The notes under the pieces: model-generated
Databases searched by the model: none
What the model was told of the DNA's origin: nothing
What the model saw: only the letters and a program-made list of their open reading frames with translations
Part shown: one piece after another, positions 39,501 to 47,338 of the stretch
How the letters are laid out: each line of letters starts with the position of its first letter
Numbering within the stretch: position 1 is the stretch's first letter
From: Xanthomonas bromi
GTDB lineage: Bacteria > Pseudomonadota > Gammaproteobacteria > Xanthomonadales > Xanthomonadaceae
Assembly (NCBI RefSeq): GCF_900092025.1
Contig: NZ_FLTX01000020.1
Coordinates: 1 to 64,000, forward strand
Direction: 5' to 3'
Length of the DNA: 64,000 nt
Translations under genes and position numbers: made by a program

Positions 39501-40097
39501 TCGCGCCCGCTCGGCGTCCCAAAGCCGTGCGCGCAGATTCGAGGTCGCGACGCGCAGACCGTATGCCGCGACGCCTTTGCGCAACAGATAGGCATGCGCA
39601 CCGCAGTCAAGCGAAGCCGCGTCCCAGGCGATACGCGCCGCATCGGCAGCGGCGACGCGGCCAAGCTGGTCAGCAGCGTCCCGCTCTACGGCTCGCGCCT
39701 GCGCTGTCGTGTTTGCCAGCCGCGCACGCTCGCCGTAGGCGGCCACTCGGGCGGCATCTGCGCCAATGTCTTCACGGCCGTCGCGCAGGAAAATATTCCA
39801 GGCCAAGTCACGTGGCTTCCAATAGCGCGAAGCGCCGCCATGCTTAAACGACCTGAACGTAATCGCTGGCCAGGAAGTCCCATCGTGGTCGGTGGTGACG
39901 CTGGCAACATGGAACTGCCGCTTATCGCGGTTGCCGGACTGGCTGGGCAGGTAGCGCCTAACGCCGTCCAGGTCCGGCAGTTCGGTCAGCTGCGCTCCGA
40001 CTTCCAGCGCCGCAGCCTGAGCGTCGGCGAAGAATTCAAAAAGAGCGTCTTCCGGCGTCGGCCAGCGCGCCGCCACAAATTCAGAAAATCGCTGCAT
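36534..40097 (-). CDS. Toprim-helicase replication protein
   Basis: 1187 residues, the largest gene of the element. N-terminal half: a primase-type zinc/CHC-like region followed by a Toprim domain with Glu260 in WLCEGMATGAS and Asp in VVAFDAGN. The second half has a superfamily 2 helicase with Walker A APMGSGKT around residue 489 and Walker B LFIDEIS at Asp572, then GVSIEHREF and an arginine-bearing MQMARRVRY motif VI. The helicase resembles origin-binding-protein helicases (Herpes ori-bp type, as in CyRepA1-like plasmid proteins). It should start replication of the excised circle. It begins 3 bases after the preceding gene's stop. Confidence 0.8.
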   Translation of the reverse strand: MQRFSEFVAARWPTPEDALFEFFADAQAAALEVGAQLTELPDLDGVRRYLPSQSGNRDKRQFHVASVTTDHDGTSWPAITFRSFKHGGASRYWKPRDLAWNIFLRDGREDIGADAARVAAYGERARLANTTAQARAVERDAADQLGRVAAADAARIAWDAASLDCGAHAYLLRKGVAAYGLRVATSNLRARLWDAERARWIDDAIVVRAGDLLVPVRLPDGHLINVQRIDAVGRKLFLRGGQKRGGFLRIEGVGRTWLCEGMATGASVHEATGATVVVAFDAGNLIHFASLADAVAADNDASGTGQRAAEATGLPWACPTAVGEDFNDIHQRQGIEAVRAALMNLRQPPLPEAPAYARPFELPAADVPPGRADALRALGRLTDADQAAAFAWALARRLSMGVPARGESIESISKTLRDALPRPILAGATIDAIAAGIRWIIDRRRAGALAAVRPSAGVLARHTVEQRDSLPMLRADDYRGVIVLRAPMGSGKTQRVAAPFAEWAIRQDGRFVALAHRQSLIAELADRLGTSHYQRVAGGDAVHVDAVATCLPSIVKADHAQIFRECRWLFIDEISQVVRSLAARVTVADKKQMADVLVALRDLVSRAECVIVADAGIDDRTIQFLESCLPGERFRVIDADIQKVHAQEAEFGFGPEALHHTYGDMLAELADGRRLWVACGEKSRAIECARLLETCGRRVLLVHSDNAGNREQSEFLAAPDRMSRLYDAVVASPVISSGVSIEHREFGAWFHRVFVLASGSTVTPADAMQMARRVRYVPTLSVVVTASNRSEIESADAILSGLSEAASLEGRAPTPTDLDGLVADIEAGDARQRADFAGGLWWLLEAAGWAVRPMQIGDSAVSAESMKLLRADINREQRDSLLAARDLTDFEARRLRERPALSEADQAALLRHRIVRDLGLTVQLCDADLDAWDAGRGPRAWDRFTAATMGTAEAATDGGVTDLHRLRFGRARVVAYRELFAGCKLAPGFRVTSEVSGVLLGRMYARRQLLAVLGLVPAKWAGDRFGIPSGRAATQAVIDLFERMSLKLIRARNNRKAKMGATSGMKTLGCHVGCGTHRGIVDVTTWYAVDSNSWSRTAELSARRNSRRLLDAVPRESADDRYWHLVRREIMARAMGADEAARLIQVRSRTQPESNTCRDHLGRTYGTKVTIFWLRSIYAPDWYPRAA

Positions 40098-40100
40098 CGG

Positions 40101-40481
40101 TCAGCCTTCACCGCGCGCGATGCGATCAGCCATCCGGCAGACTGCGCGAACATCATTTCGGTGGAATTTTATTTGCAGGCCACTCGCGGTGATGGCGGAT
40201 GCGAACGTCGCCCAGGCGTAGTCAGGCCAGTTGGAATGGACGCCGCGCATGTAACACGCATGCCGGATGACCCAATGCCGAAGGTGGTATTTTAGTTCGC
40301 CAGAGCTCTTCGCGCGCGAGGCTTGGGAAAGGCTATAGGCTGCTGAAGTCCGCCAAACATCTAACGGAAATTCAGCGACTGCCACCGATGTGTTGCCGTT
40401 GCCATGCTGGCAGGGAACTTCGCGGTTCGGTTTGATCAGAGCGCCACGGCTAGCCCCGTGGCGTTTCTTTTGGGTCTGCAT
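40101..40481 (-). CDS. Hypothetical protein, island
   Basis: 126 residues from ATG at 40481 (MQTQKKRHGASRG), one base after the stop of the upstream HTH gene; an earlier start at 40505 would overlap that gene. Basic N-terminus, then SGELKYHLRHWVIRHACYMRG and CRMADRIARGEG. No family recognised. It lies three bases before the replication protein and is likely cotranslated with it. Confidence 0.6.
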   Translation of the reverse strand: MQTQKKRHGASRGALIKPNREVPCQHGNGNTSVAVAEFPLDVWRTSAAYSLSQASRAKSSGELKYHLRHWVIRHACYMRGVHSNWPDYAWATFASAITASGLQIKFHRNDVRAVCRMADRIARGEG

Positions 40482-40482
40482 A

Positions 40483-40668
40483 TTAGCCACGGGCCTCGCC
40501 GGCACGTTCGGCCACGAATCTGGTCAACTCGTCGCGAGCGATGAGGCTTTTCTTCCCGATCTTGAATATTTGAATCTGCCCGGCGCTAACCAGGCTGTAA
40601 AACGTTGACTTGCCTACACTGAGTGCGGCGCAGGCTTCTTTAACAGATAAGCAGAGTTTTTCTTGCAT
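40483..40668 (-). CDS. Excisionase-like HTH protein
   Basis: 61 residues, an almost bare MerR/excisionase-type winged HTH: LSVKEACAALSVGKSTFYSL, then IQIFKIGKKSLIARDELTRF. Small proteins of this kind act as excisionases or island regulators. It is the first gene after the integrase gap, in front of the replication operon, so it may control that promoter. Confidence 0.85.
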   Translation of the reverse strand: MQEKLCLSVKEACAALSVGKSTFYSLVSAGQIQIFKIGKKSLIARDELTRFVAERAGEARG

Positions 40669-40886
40669 GTGGGCTCACCATTAACCGTGGCGGGACGTTC
40701 TTGTCTGCGCCAGTCCGCCTTGGTGCGGACAAATGGATTGAACACCGGCTGGTTAATGCTGGATAGTCTTCCCTTACGTGAATGCCCCGCCATTGCACTG
40801 GCTTGATGATTCGCAATTAGCCAGGATGATCCAGCGTGATGGATTGGCGCTCCATTGTTCTAATGCTCCCCGAAGATTGTTCTATT

Positions 40887-40910
40887 GGGATTAATAATAA
40901 TATTTATCCC
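40887..40910. terminator. Palindrome at the integrase stop codon
   Basis: GGGAT (40887-40891) pairs with ATCCC (40906-40910) across an AT-rich stem TAATAATAATATTT. It overlaps the TAA of the integrase gene. On the minus strand it is followed by AATAGAACAATC, not a clean U tract, so termination is a guess; it could equally be a binding site. Confidence 0.4.
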
Positions 40911-42214
40911 TGGTCGTTCTGGATTATCCGCTGCAAGGTTTCCAGCGCGGCGCGCTTCTCTTCCGCGTAGTTATGCCGGTCGTAGTGGCGGTTTTGGACG
41001 CCGCCGAGACCGTGCGACTGAAGCTGTGCGCGCACGTCCACACCAACCCCAGCGGCGGCCAGCCGCGTTTCCACAGTTCGGCGAAGGTCGCCTACGGTGA
41101 AAACGGCGCCATCAAGTTCGCCGGCTTCCTGCATCGCCAGGGCGACATTACGGACGCGGTGCTGCAACACGTAATAACCAGCGCCCGTTCGGCCTTGATC
41201 GACGGTAAACACGTGCACGCCGAGCTTGCCATCCTGCATCGTATCTGCCGCATTCCGTGCACTTTGAAGCAATGGGACCACGTGCACGCGCGCCTGGCGC
41301 CGCCGCCCTTTCCCGTCGAGCATCCGAATGCTTCCGGTGTCTGCATCCCGATCAGCCACCGTAAGGCGCGCCAGTTGTTCGACACGCTGCGCGCCAGTCA
41401 ATAGGTGGAACTTGAGCAAAGCGGCATCCGGCTCGGCGAGTGCGCAGATGCGCTGCCAATACGCCCGAAGTTCAGCGACGCTCAACGCACGGTCACGTGC
41501 CTTGCTGGCACCTTCGATAGCTGTCAGGTCGCGCGCGGGGTTCGCCGTGATCCTGAGTTCACGCAGAGCGGGTAGGGCGCGCGCGTTCTGCCTCGCACTC
41601 ACGGCAGCGGTGTATGCCGCAGTGAGGTAGCTTCGCAACTTATCCGCTTCGCGCAGCTTGTCCATGTCTGCCAGTCGGGAGATGACCGGCAATAGGTCGT
41701 CGGGGGTCACATCTGCCGCAGGGGTGGCCCATAGCTTGGGCCAGGCTTGCTCCACGTGCAGCCTGATCGACTTTTCTACCTTTGGCGCGCTGACCTTCCC
41801 ATCGCGCGCAAGCTGCGTGCAGTAGGCAAGAAGAAGCACGCCCAACGTGCCATCTTCGCGCATCGCCTTGGCAATCTCGGCTGCGGTTGCGCTGGCCCGT
41901 TCCCGCTCTGCTTCTCGCTGTTCTGCCTCCAGCACTGCTCGCAAGTCGCGTTCGCCAGCTTGGTAGCGTCTGGACAAGTCGCCAGCTCGTTTGCGGGCGG
42001 CTTTGAGGTCAAGGCCCGTGCCGAGCGGCAGCGCATCCCGCTTGCCGTCTACCGTGGTGTGGCGGTAGTACCAGGCAATGTCGCCCCCAGCCAGCTTGCG
42101 CGCCTGCAATCGGCCAGCGCCGCGTGCAGCTGGGTCGGAAGCCCATTCGCCCGCTTTCAATGCCCGCAATGCCTTGTCCGTAAGCATGGCCTGCACGGCC
42201 GCTTTCTTTCCCAT
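40904..42214 (-). CDS. P4-type tyrosine integrase
   Basis: 436 residues. An N-terminal arm-binding domain of the DUF4102 type (MLTDKALRALKAGEWASDPA, then WYYRHTTVDGKRDALPLG) precedes a core-binding helical domain and the catalytic domain. Catalytic residues: Arg in LLTGAQRVEQL, Arg in VGDLRRT, His in LQSHGLGG and the Tyr in RHYDRH. At the first base of the usual His-x-x-Arg box the residue is Gly rather than His. It sits at the end of the element far from tRNA-Phe. Candidate arm repeats lie 24 bases upstream of its start. Confidence 0.93.
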   Translation of the reverse strand: MGKKAAVQAMLTDKALRALKAGEWASDPAARGAGRLQARKLAGGDIAWYYRHTTVDGKRDALPLGTGLDLKAARKRAGDLSRRYQAGERDLRAVLEAEQREAERERASATAAEIAKAMREDGTLGVLLLAYCTQLARDGKVSAPKVEKSIRLHVEQAWPKLWATPAADVTPDDLLPVISRLADMDKLREADKLRSYLTAAYTAAVSARQNARALPALRELRITANPARDLTAIEGASKARDRALSVAELRAYWQRICALAEPDAALLKFHLLTGAQRVEQLARLTVADRDADTGSIRMLDGKGRRRQARVHVVPLLQSARNAADTMQDGKLGVHVFTVDQGRTGAGYYVLQHRVRNVALAMQEAGELDGAVFTVGDLRRTVETRLAAAGVGVDVRAQLQSHGLGGVQNRHYDRHNYAEEKRAALETLQRIIQNDQG

Positions 42215-42237
42215 CGTCTTATCCCCGTGTCGGTTCT

Positions 42238-42258
42238 GGTTGCCGTATGGTTGCCGTT
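42238..42258. repeat. Candidate integrase arm site, right
   Basis: Exact second copy of the two tandem units at 33111-33131 (GGTTGCCGTA plus TGGTTGCCGTT), 24 bases upstream of the integrase start and about 113 bases inside the right att repeat. Confidence 0.55.
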
Positions 42259-42370
42259 TGTCGCTGGCTACCTTCGGACAAGGGTGGACGATGGTGCACC
42301 AAAAATCAATTAGTTACGTGTGTAAGGCGCGTCTGCCTGGACGCGTGCGGGCTGTCAAAGACGCTTGAAA

Positions 42371-42422
42371 GGGGATTGAAAATCCCCGTGTAGGCGGTTC
42401 GATTCCGTCCTCGTCCACCATT
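42371..42422 (+). repeat. att site at the distal end
   Basis: Partial copy of tRNA-Phe from the anticodon arm to CCA plus TT. It differs from 33003-33054 at two positions. It lacks the 5' half of the tRNA and cannot be a functional tRNA gene. It marks the right boundary of the element. Confidence 0.92.
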
Positions 42423-42806
42423 TCTAAGTATTGCAGCGCAAGCGTTTGGCCCCTTCTATGCGCTGTTGATCCCAAAGCCTTCAAGTTGACTTGATCCGAT
42501 TTTGCACCAGTTGCCAAAGTCGGTAAGCGTGCTGCGTCGATCGCCAGATGTTCCGGCGACTCGCAAGCCTTCTTTCGCAAGGCTTCCTGGTTATCACCGG
42601 ATCCGTTGTCCTCTGGCTCGCTCGACTGTACAGACGGTGCGCATTTGCGCGCGTGCTGTGCGCGCGGCGGTTACGCTGCTGTTATCGCTTGTCATTGCAG
42701 ACCTGCGTGTTCGTTCGGCACGCCCAGGCGTCTTTGCAGGTTTTTCGTCTGTGCGATGCAATCGATTTCCACGTGGTCTTCAAATGCGCGTGGCGATACT
42801 GCGCGC
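42423..42806. other. Gene-free stretch after the element
   Basis: 384 bases between the right att site and the next gene. A CGCAAGCCTT/CGCAAGGCTT pair near 42567-42590 is the only structure I see. Frames that read across the att copy on the minus strand are antisense-tRNA artefacts. This is the original chromosome downstream of tRNA-Phe. Confidence 0.45.
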
Positions 42807-43082
42807 ATGACGCACAAGACACTACGACGCACCTTAATCCACGGCTACTGCGGCGAATTCCGCGTAGAGACCCTGGAAAGCCAGGCGCCTGGCGCGACGC
42901 TGTGGCTCTCGACCGCATTCGTCTACCACCGCGACCGTGCCGCGCCCGTGGCCACGATCGAGGGCGCAGGGCAGGGCGAGTACCGGGGCGACGCCCGCGA
43001 GCAGGCGCTGCGCGTGGGCTCTTGTTTGGCAGACTTTCTGGACCCCAAGGAATACCGCAGCTGCGAGCGGCAGAGCGGCTGA
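42807..43082 (+). CDS. Hypothetical protein
   Basis: 91 residues from ATG at 42807 (MTHKTLRRTLIHGYCGEF). The sequence is compact and balanced (VATIEGAGQGEYRGDAREQA, then LADFLDPKEYRSCE) with normal Xanthomonas codon use, so it looks like a real cytoplasmic protein. I do not recognise the family. The longer upstream frame to 42606 reads Cys/Arg-rich noise and was not used. Confidence 0.6.
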   Translation: MTHKTLRRTLIHGYCGEFRVETLESQAPGATLWLSTAFVYHRDRAAPVATIEGAGQGEYRGDAREQALRVGSCLADFLDPKEYRSCERQSG

Positions 43083-43312
43083 GGCAGTGCCGGCTTTCTG
43101 CCTCTGCGAGCGCGTTGTGTTTGGCGGAACAGACGGGTGGGCGCGGAGTGGTGATGGTTCGCGTGAGGCATGACATATCGCAGATGCGGCAGTGCCCACA
43201 GTGGCCGGACTTCATCGCGTGCTTGGCCTAAAGCAACACCTCCTATGCTGGCAGCGTCGATCCAAACCAACACAGAGCGATGACGACACGAAGCGGCTGG
43301 TGAGCGGCAGCG

Positions 43313-43889
43313 ATGGCAATCGCGATGACCATGACCATGTCAGCCGACACCACCATGCTGCCCGCAGGCGCCGCCAATTACTGCCTCCCGGGTAATCGGC
43401 GATGTGTGTCGCTGGCGCAACTCTGACCGGCGATGGTCGGCAGGATTATCTCGTTGCGTTGTGCGCATCTGCAGAAGATGCGCTGCATAGCAATGGCCGC
43501 GTGGCGCCGCCGCGCACCTTGCGCGTCCTGGTTGCAAACACCGACGGTGGCTTTGTCGACGCCGCACGCAACACGCGGGTGATCTTCAAAGCCGATGAGA
43601 GCGCACAGTGCGATCCGTTTCTGGACAGCGACCAGGGTCTGGTCGCGCAAGGCGCATATTTCACCGTGCAAAACGGTACGGCGTGCGGCCAGCACTGGAC
43701 CGACGACATCAGCTTTCGCTACGACCGCATCCGGCGCGCCTTGGTGGTCGACAAGCGCGTGATCCAAGCGTGGCAAATGAACACCCAGGACACGCCCGAT
43801 GCCGATGCGCTGCGCCAGAGCGAGCACAAGGAATTGCTGCCGACCCGCGTAAGCCCGTGCTGCTGTCGGCCGATGTACCCGCGCCGTGA
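43313..43889 (+). pseudogene. Secreted-protein pseudogene with two frameshifts
   Basis: Three frames join into one protein. The first (43313-43426) reads MLPAGAANYCLPGNRRCVSLAQ. The second (about 43420-43850) begins LTGDGRQDYLVALCASAEDA and includes QCDPFLDSDQGLVAQGAYF and GQHWTDDISFRYDR. The third ends DPRKPVLLSADVPAP and stops at 43889. It was probably a periplasmic protein with an FG-GAP-like DLTGDGRQDY repeat; the N-terminal frame has a hydrophobic start. Each shift is one base, so sequencing error is a possible alternative. Confidence 0.6.
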
Positions 43890-43920
43890 TGACGCCGCCG
43901 CGCGATCAGCTGCCTGACGG

Positions 43921-44580
43921 TCACTCGTTGTCCATGTTGCGCCGATAGACGAACAGGCGTGGCGCCTTGGCCACATGTGCCGACGTCTGGCGTTCGCCGG
44001 TGATCAACGAAAAGCCGATATCGGCCAGCATGCGCGACAGCGCGTTGGCATTACCGCGGCCGGGGTCGCTGATAACGATCTCGCAGGAGGGTTTGGCCAG
44101 CCCCGGGATCAGTTTTGCCAGCATGGTGGCGTGGCGGGTTTCGTAGAGCACGTCGCTGGCAATGATCATGTCGAACTGGCCCATGTTCGGCACGCCGGTG
44201 TCCCAGTCGAGGCGACGATACGGCACCGAGTCCAGGGCGTTGAGCGCTGCGTTGTAGGCCAGGAACACTTCCGCCAGGGGATGGTGGTCGCTGGCGACCA
44301 CATCGGCGCCGCGTCTGCGCAACACCAGGCTCGCCAGGCCCAGACCGCAGCCGAGCTCGAGGATGCGCTTGCCTTCGATGGGGCGCGCGGCCATGGCTTC
44401 GGCCAGCAACTGGCCGGCGGGCCAGACTTGACCGAACAGACTCCATTGCGCCGATGAAATGCCGGCCGCGGCAGCGGTCTGGTCCGGATCGGCGTATTGC
44501 TGCTTGTCGGCCAGTGCGCGGATGACATAGGTCAGCTGCCCGAAGGTCAGCTCGTGGATCTGGGTCTGGTAGCCGGACAT
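43921..44580 (-). CDS. Class I SAM-dependent methyltransferase
   Basis: 219 residues from ATG at 44580 (MSGYQTQIHELTFGQL). The methyltransferase-16-like fold is clear: VWPAGQLLAEAM, the SAM loop LELGCGLGLASL near residue 80, VVASDHHPLAEVF (Asp of motif II), and FDMIIASDVLYE (post-motif). This family includes protein-lysine methyltransferases. The substrate is not evident. An extended frame to 44721 reads across a region with no coding signs. Confidence 0.85.
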   Translation of the reverse strand: MSGYQTQIHELTFGQLTYVIRALADKQQYADPDQTAAAAGISSAQWSLFGQVWPAGQLLAEAMAARPIEGKRILELGCGLGLASLVLRRRGADVVASDHHPLAEVFLAYNAALNALDSVPYRRLDWDTGVPNMGQFDMIIASDVLYETRHATMLAKLIPGLAKPSCEIVISDPGRGNANALSRMLADIGFSLITGERQTSAHVAKAPRLFVYRRNMDNE

Positions 44581-44840
44581 GGTGACATCGCATGGTCGCC
44601 AGACGACGGCGCTGGCGTGAAAAGAACGCGCGCTGGCACAGCCGGAACCGACCGTGATGCGCAAGAGCTGCGTATTGCCCGCGCATGCTACGGCAAAACC
44701 CTGTGTACGCATGCGTGTCACGCGCGCTTGGTGACCTTTTCAGCAAGCAATCGGCGGCAATGGCGCAACGCTGTCGGCATGTCGGCAAGAACCCACTCTT
44801 GCCTGATGGTCGCCGACTCTTGGTTGCCGCGGTGGCATCG

Positions 44841-45165
44841 GTGAAGAACTGGATTTATCTGGCGGTCGCCATCTGTGCCGACGTCACCGCGACCGCAGCG
44901 CCCAACGCCAGCGATGGTGTTACGCGAATGTGATCATCGCTACGCATGCTGTGGGTGACGGCATTTCGGTCCTCTTCCACGGGGCGACGCTGCAGGTCAT
45001 TCCCGTCGGTCTTGGCTTATTTATGCCCTGTTGTGGGGCGCCGGCCTCATGGCGATTTCGCTGGCGGCGTGCGTCATTTATGGACAGCGCCCGATGCGCA
45101 GTTGATGCTGCGCATGGCGCTGATCGTGGCCATTGCGGCAGGGATCAACCCGTCTTGCAAGGGCG
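44841..45165 (+). pseudogene. EmrE-like small multidrug transporter pseudogene
   Basis: Begins MKNWIYLAVAICADVTATAA at a GTG, matching the first helix of SMR transporters, where a Glu usually sits in place of this Asp. Later pieces appear in other frames: TLQVIPVGL, then an AISLAACVIYGQR-like piece, then LIVAIAAGIN. At least two frameshifts and a stop after VTRM break it. The original would have been about 110 residues with four membrane helices. It is not functional as read. Confidence 0.7.
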
Positions 45166-45285
45166 CACCGCATCGGGTTGCGATGGCGCGAGCTCCCGTA
45201 CGGGAAAGGCTCATGGATGTGACGAAACGCCTCACCGGGCCCAACTAAACTGTCGACACGGGAATGGCCTCGCGGAGAACATCAC

Positions 45286-46908
45286 TTGAACGATCCCGGT
45301 CACGGAGAGCTACGGGCGCCTCATATCAGCGCATCTCTCAGCCTGCCTGGCGAGAAGTATCGTTCGGACATCTTTTTTGCTGCGGTGGAAACCACCCGCA
45401 TGCCGATGACGGTGACCGACCCGCATCTTCCGGATAACCCCATCGTCTTCGCCAACCGTGCGTTCCTGGAAATGACAGGCTATTCGGCCGAGGAAGTCAT
45501 CGGCAACAACTGCCGCTTCCTGCAGGGGCCAGAAACCGACCCCGCCAGCATCAGCGATGTGCGCGAATCGATTGAAAGCCGGTGTGAGTTCGCCACCGAG
45601 GTGCTGAATTACCGCAAGGACGGCTCGTCGTTCTGGAATGCGCTGTTTGTCTCGCCGGTGTTCGACGACAAGGGCAACCTGGTGTATTTCTTCGGCTCGC
45701 AGCTGGATGTGAGCCGCCGCCGCGATGCGGAAGACGCGCTGCGTCAGGCGCAGAAGATGGAAGCGCTGGGCCAGCTGACCGGCGGTATCGCGCACGATTT
45801 CAATAATCTGCTGCAAGTGCTGTCCGGACATCTGGAAATGATTCAGATGTTGGCCAGCGGCGGTGGCGGAAATGCCGAACGCATCGCCTTCAGTGCCGAG
45901 CACGCGGCGGCGGCCGCTGCCAAGGCGGCCACCTTGACCCAGCAATTGCTGGCGTTTTCGCGCAAGCAGAAGTTACGTGGGCGGGTGGTCAACCTCAACG
46001 GACTGGTGGCCGGCATGAACAACATGGCTGGACGCGCGCTGGGCGGAGGCATCACCTTGCGCCAGTCGCTGGAAGAAGGGCTGTGGAATTGCCAGATCGA
46101 CACCACCCAGGCCGAGGTGGCGCTGTTGAACGTGTTGATCAATGCGCGCGATGCGATGGCGCAGGCCGAGCGCAAGGAAGTCACCGTGCAGACCCAGAAC
46201 GTGGAAATCACCGACCACGATCTGGCGATGTATCACCAGCTGGCGCCCGGCCGCTACGTCAGCATCGCCGTGAGCGACACCGGTGCGGGCATGCCGCCGG
46301 AGGTGGTCAGCCGGGTGATGGAGCCGTTCTTCACCACCAAGGACGAAGGGCAGGGCACCGGCCTGGGGTTGTCGATGGTGTACGGCTTCGTCAAGCAGTC
46401 TGGCGGCACCGTGCGCGTGTACAGCGAGGTGGGTGAAGGCACCACGGTGCGGCTGTATTTTCCCGCATCCAGCGAATTCGAAAACGACTTGCAGACAGTC
46501 AAGAGCCGCGCAATCGACAAGGGCGGAAACGAGACGATCCTGGTGGTGGAAGACAAACAGGACGTCGCCGTGATCGCGCGGATGTTTCTGGAAAATGCCG
46601 GTTACCGTGTGCTTTCCGCGTCCAGCGGACGCGAGGCGGTCGAGCTGTTGGTAAAGACCCCGGAGGTGGATGCGCTGTTCACCGACCTGATCATGCCCGG
46701 CGGCATCAACGGTGTCATGCTCGCCCGCGAGGCGCGGCGCATGTTGCCGAAGATCAAGATTCTGCTCACCACCGGCTATGCCGACGCCAGCATCCAGCGC
46801 ACCGATGTGGGTGGTGCCGAGTTCGATGTGGTCAACAAACCGTATACGCAGAAAGAGTTGCTCAAGCGTATGCGCATGCTGCTGGATGGACCGACCGGTG
46901 TGGGGTGA
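45286..46908 (+). CDS. LOV-domain hybrid histidine kinase
   Basis: 540 residues from TTG at 45286. An N-terminal LOV/PAS domain has the flavin motif GNNCRFLQG with the adduct-forming Cys76, so it should sense blue light. A histidine kinase core follows, with the phospho-accepting His170 in GGIAHDFNNLLQ and ATP-binding N and G boxes (NARDAMAQ, DTGAGMPPEV, GTGLGLSMVYG). A receiver domain ends the protein, with Asp467 in LFTDLIMPG and Lys in VNKPYT. There is no membrane segment. LOV kinases of this build affect motility and virulence in xanthomonads. No response-regulator partner lies next to it. Confidence 0.92.
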   Translation: MNDPGHGELRAPHISASLSLPGEKYRSDIFFAAVETTRMPMTVTDPHLPDNPIVFANRAFLEMTGYSAEEVIGNNCRFLQGPETDPASISDVRESIESRCEFATEVLNYRKDGSSFWNALFVSPVFDDKGNLVYFFGSQLDVSRRRDAEDALRQAQKMEALGQLTGGIAHDFNNLLQVLSGHLEMIQMLASGGGGNAERIAFSAEHAAAAAAKAATLTQQLLAFSRKQKLRGRVVNLNGLVAGMNNMAGRALGGGITLRQSLEEGLWNCQIDTTQAEVALLNVLINARDAMAQAERKEVTVQTQNVEITDHDLAMYHQLAPGRYVSIAVSDTGAGMPPEVVSRVMEPFFTTKDEGQGTGLGLSMVYGFVKQSGGTVRVYSEVGEGTTVRLYFPASSEFENDLQTVKSRAIDKGGNETILVVEDKQDVAVIARMFLENAGYRVLSASSGREAVELLVKTPEVDALFTDLIMPGGINGVMLAREARRMLPKIKILLTTGYADASIQRTDVGGAEFDVVNKPYTQKELLKRMRMLLDGPTGVG

Positions 46909-47038
46909 GGCGTCGCGCTAATGCGCTAAAACGTGCGATGTCGTTGCTGCAAGCGGCATCGCATGGCAATTGCTATGCGCAAAAACGCTTCCGCGAGCCG
47001 CAAACCGCCTTTGCGAATCCCAACGGCCCACCTTCAAC

Positions 47039-47317
47039 CTATTCCTCACCGAGCGGTGCCACATATCCCTCGGGCTTGTCGGCATTGCGCTCGAACAGGA
47101 ACTTCTGCAGTTCGGCTTCGAGAAGGGCGCGGTGCTTCGGGTCGCGCGGCGATAGCCGGTTTTCGTTGATCAGCATGGTCTGGTGCGCCAGCCACGCCTG
47201 CCAGGCGGTCTTGCCGATCTGCGCGAAGATGCGCTGGCCGAGTTCGCCGGGATACGGCACGAAATCCAGACCTTCGGCGTCGCTTTGTTGGTACTGGCAG
47301 AACACGGTGCGTGACAT
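47039..47317 (-). CDS. yggX: Fe(2+)-trafficking/oxidative protection protein YggX
   Basis: 92 residues, the normal length. It begins [19 protein letters not shown] and has the family [19 protein letters not shown] and [13 protein letters not shown]. YggX protects iron-sulphur clusters and may move iron. It lies 21 bases after mutY on the same strand, the same pairing as in E. coli, and MutY is itself an iron-sulphur enzyme. Confidence 0.96.
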   Translation of the reverse strand: MSRTVFCQYQQSDAEGLDFVPYPGELGQRIFAQIGKTAWQAWLAHQTMLINENRLSPRDPKHRALLEAELQKFLFERNADKPEGYVAPLGEE

Positions 47318-47338
47318 GCGGTTTCCTCTGGAGCGTGT

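Larger units (their letters stand above)
33003..42422. mobile_element. tRNA-Phe integrated element, satellite-like (9.4 kb)
   Basis: The element is bounded by a 52-base direct repeat that starts inside the anticodon stem of tRNA-Phe and is repeated with two mismatches at the far end. The confident genes all read on the minus strand: integrase, HTH protein, hypothetical, Toprim-helicase replication protein, HTH protein, probable capsid protein, small hypothetical proteins, a frameshifted ORF, a Mor-like protein, an AlpA-like HTH and a tiny zinc-motif protein. No terminase, portal, tail, lysis or conjugation gene is recognisable. Integrase, replicase and one capsid-like gene in under 10 kb suggest a phage satellite or a cut-down prophage. 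Which one is not settled. Confidence 0.85.

Noticed and set aside
42314..42580. Minus-strand frame reading EDGIEPPTRGFSIP
   Set aside because: Antisense of the partial tRNA-Phe at the right att site, not a gene.
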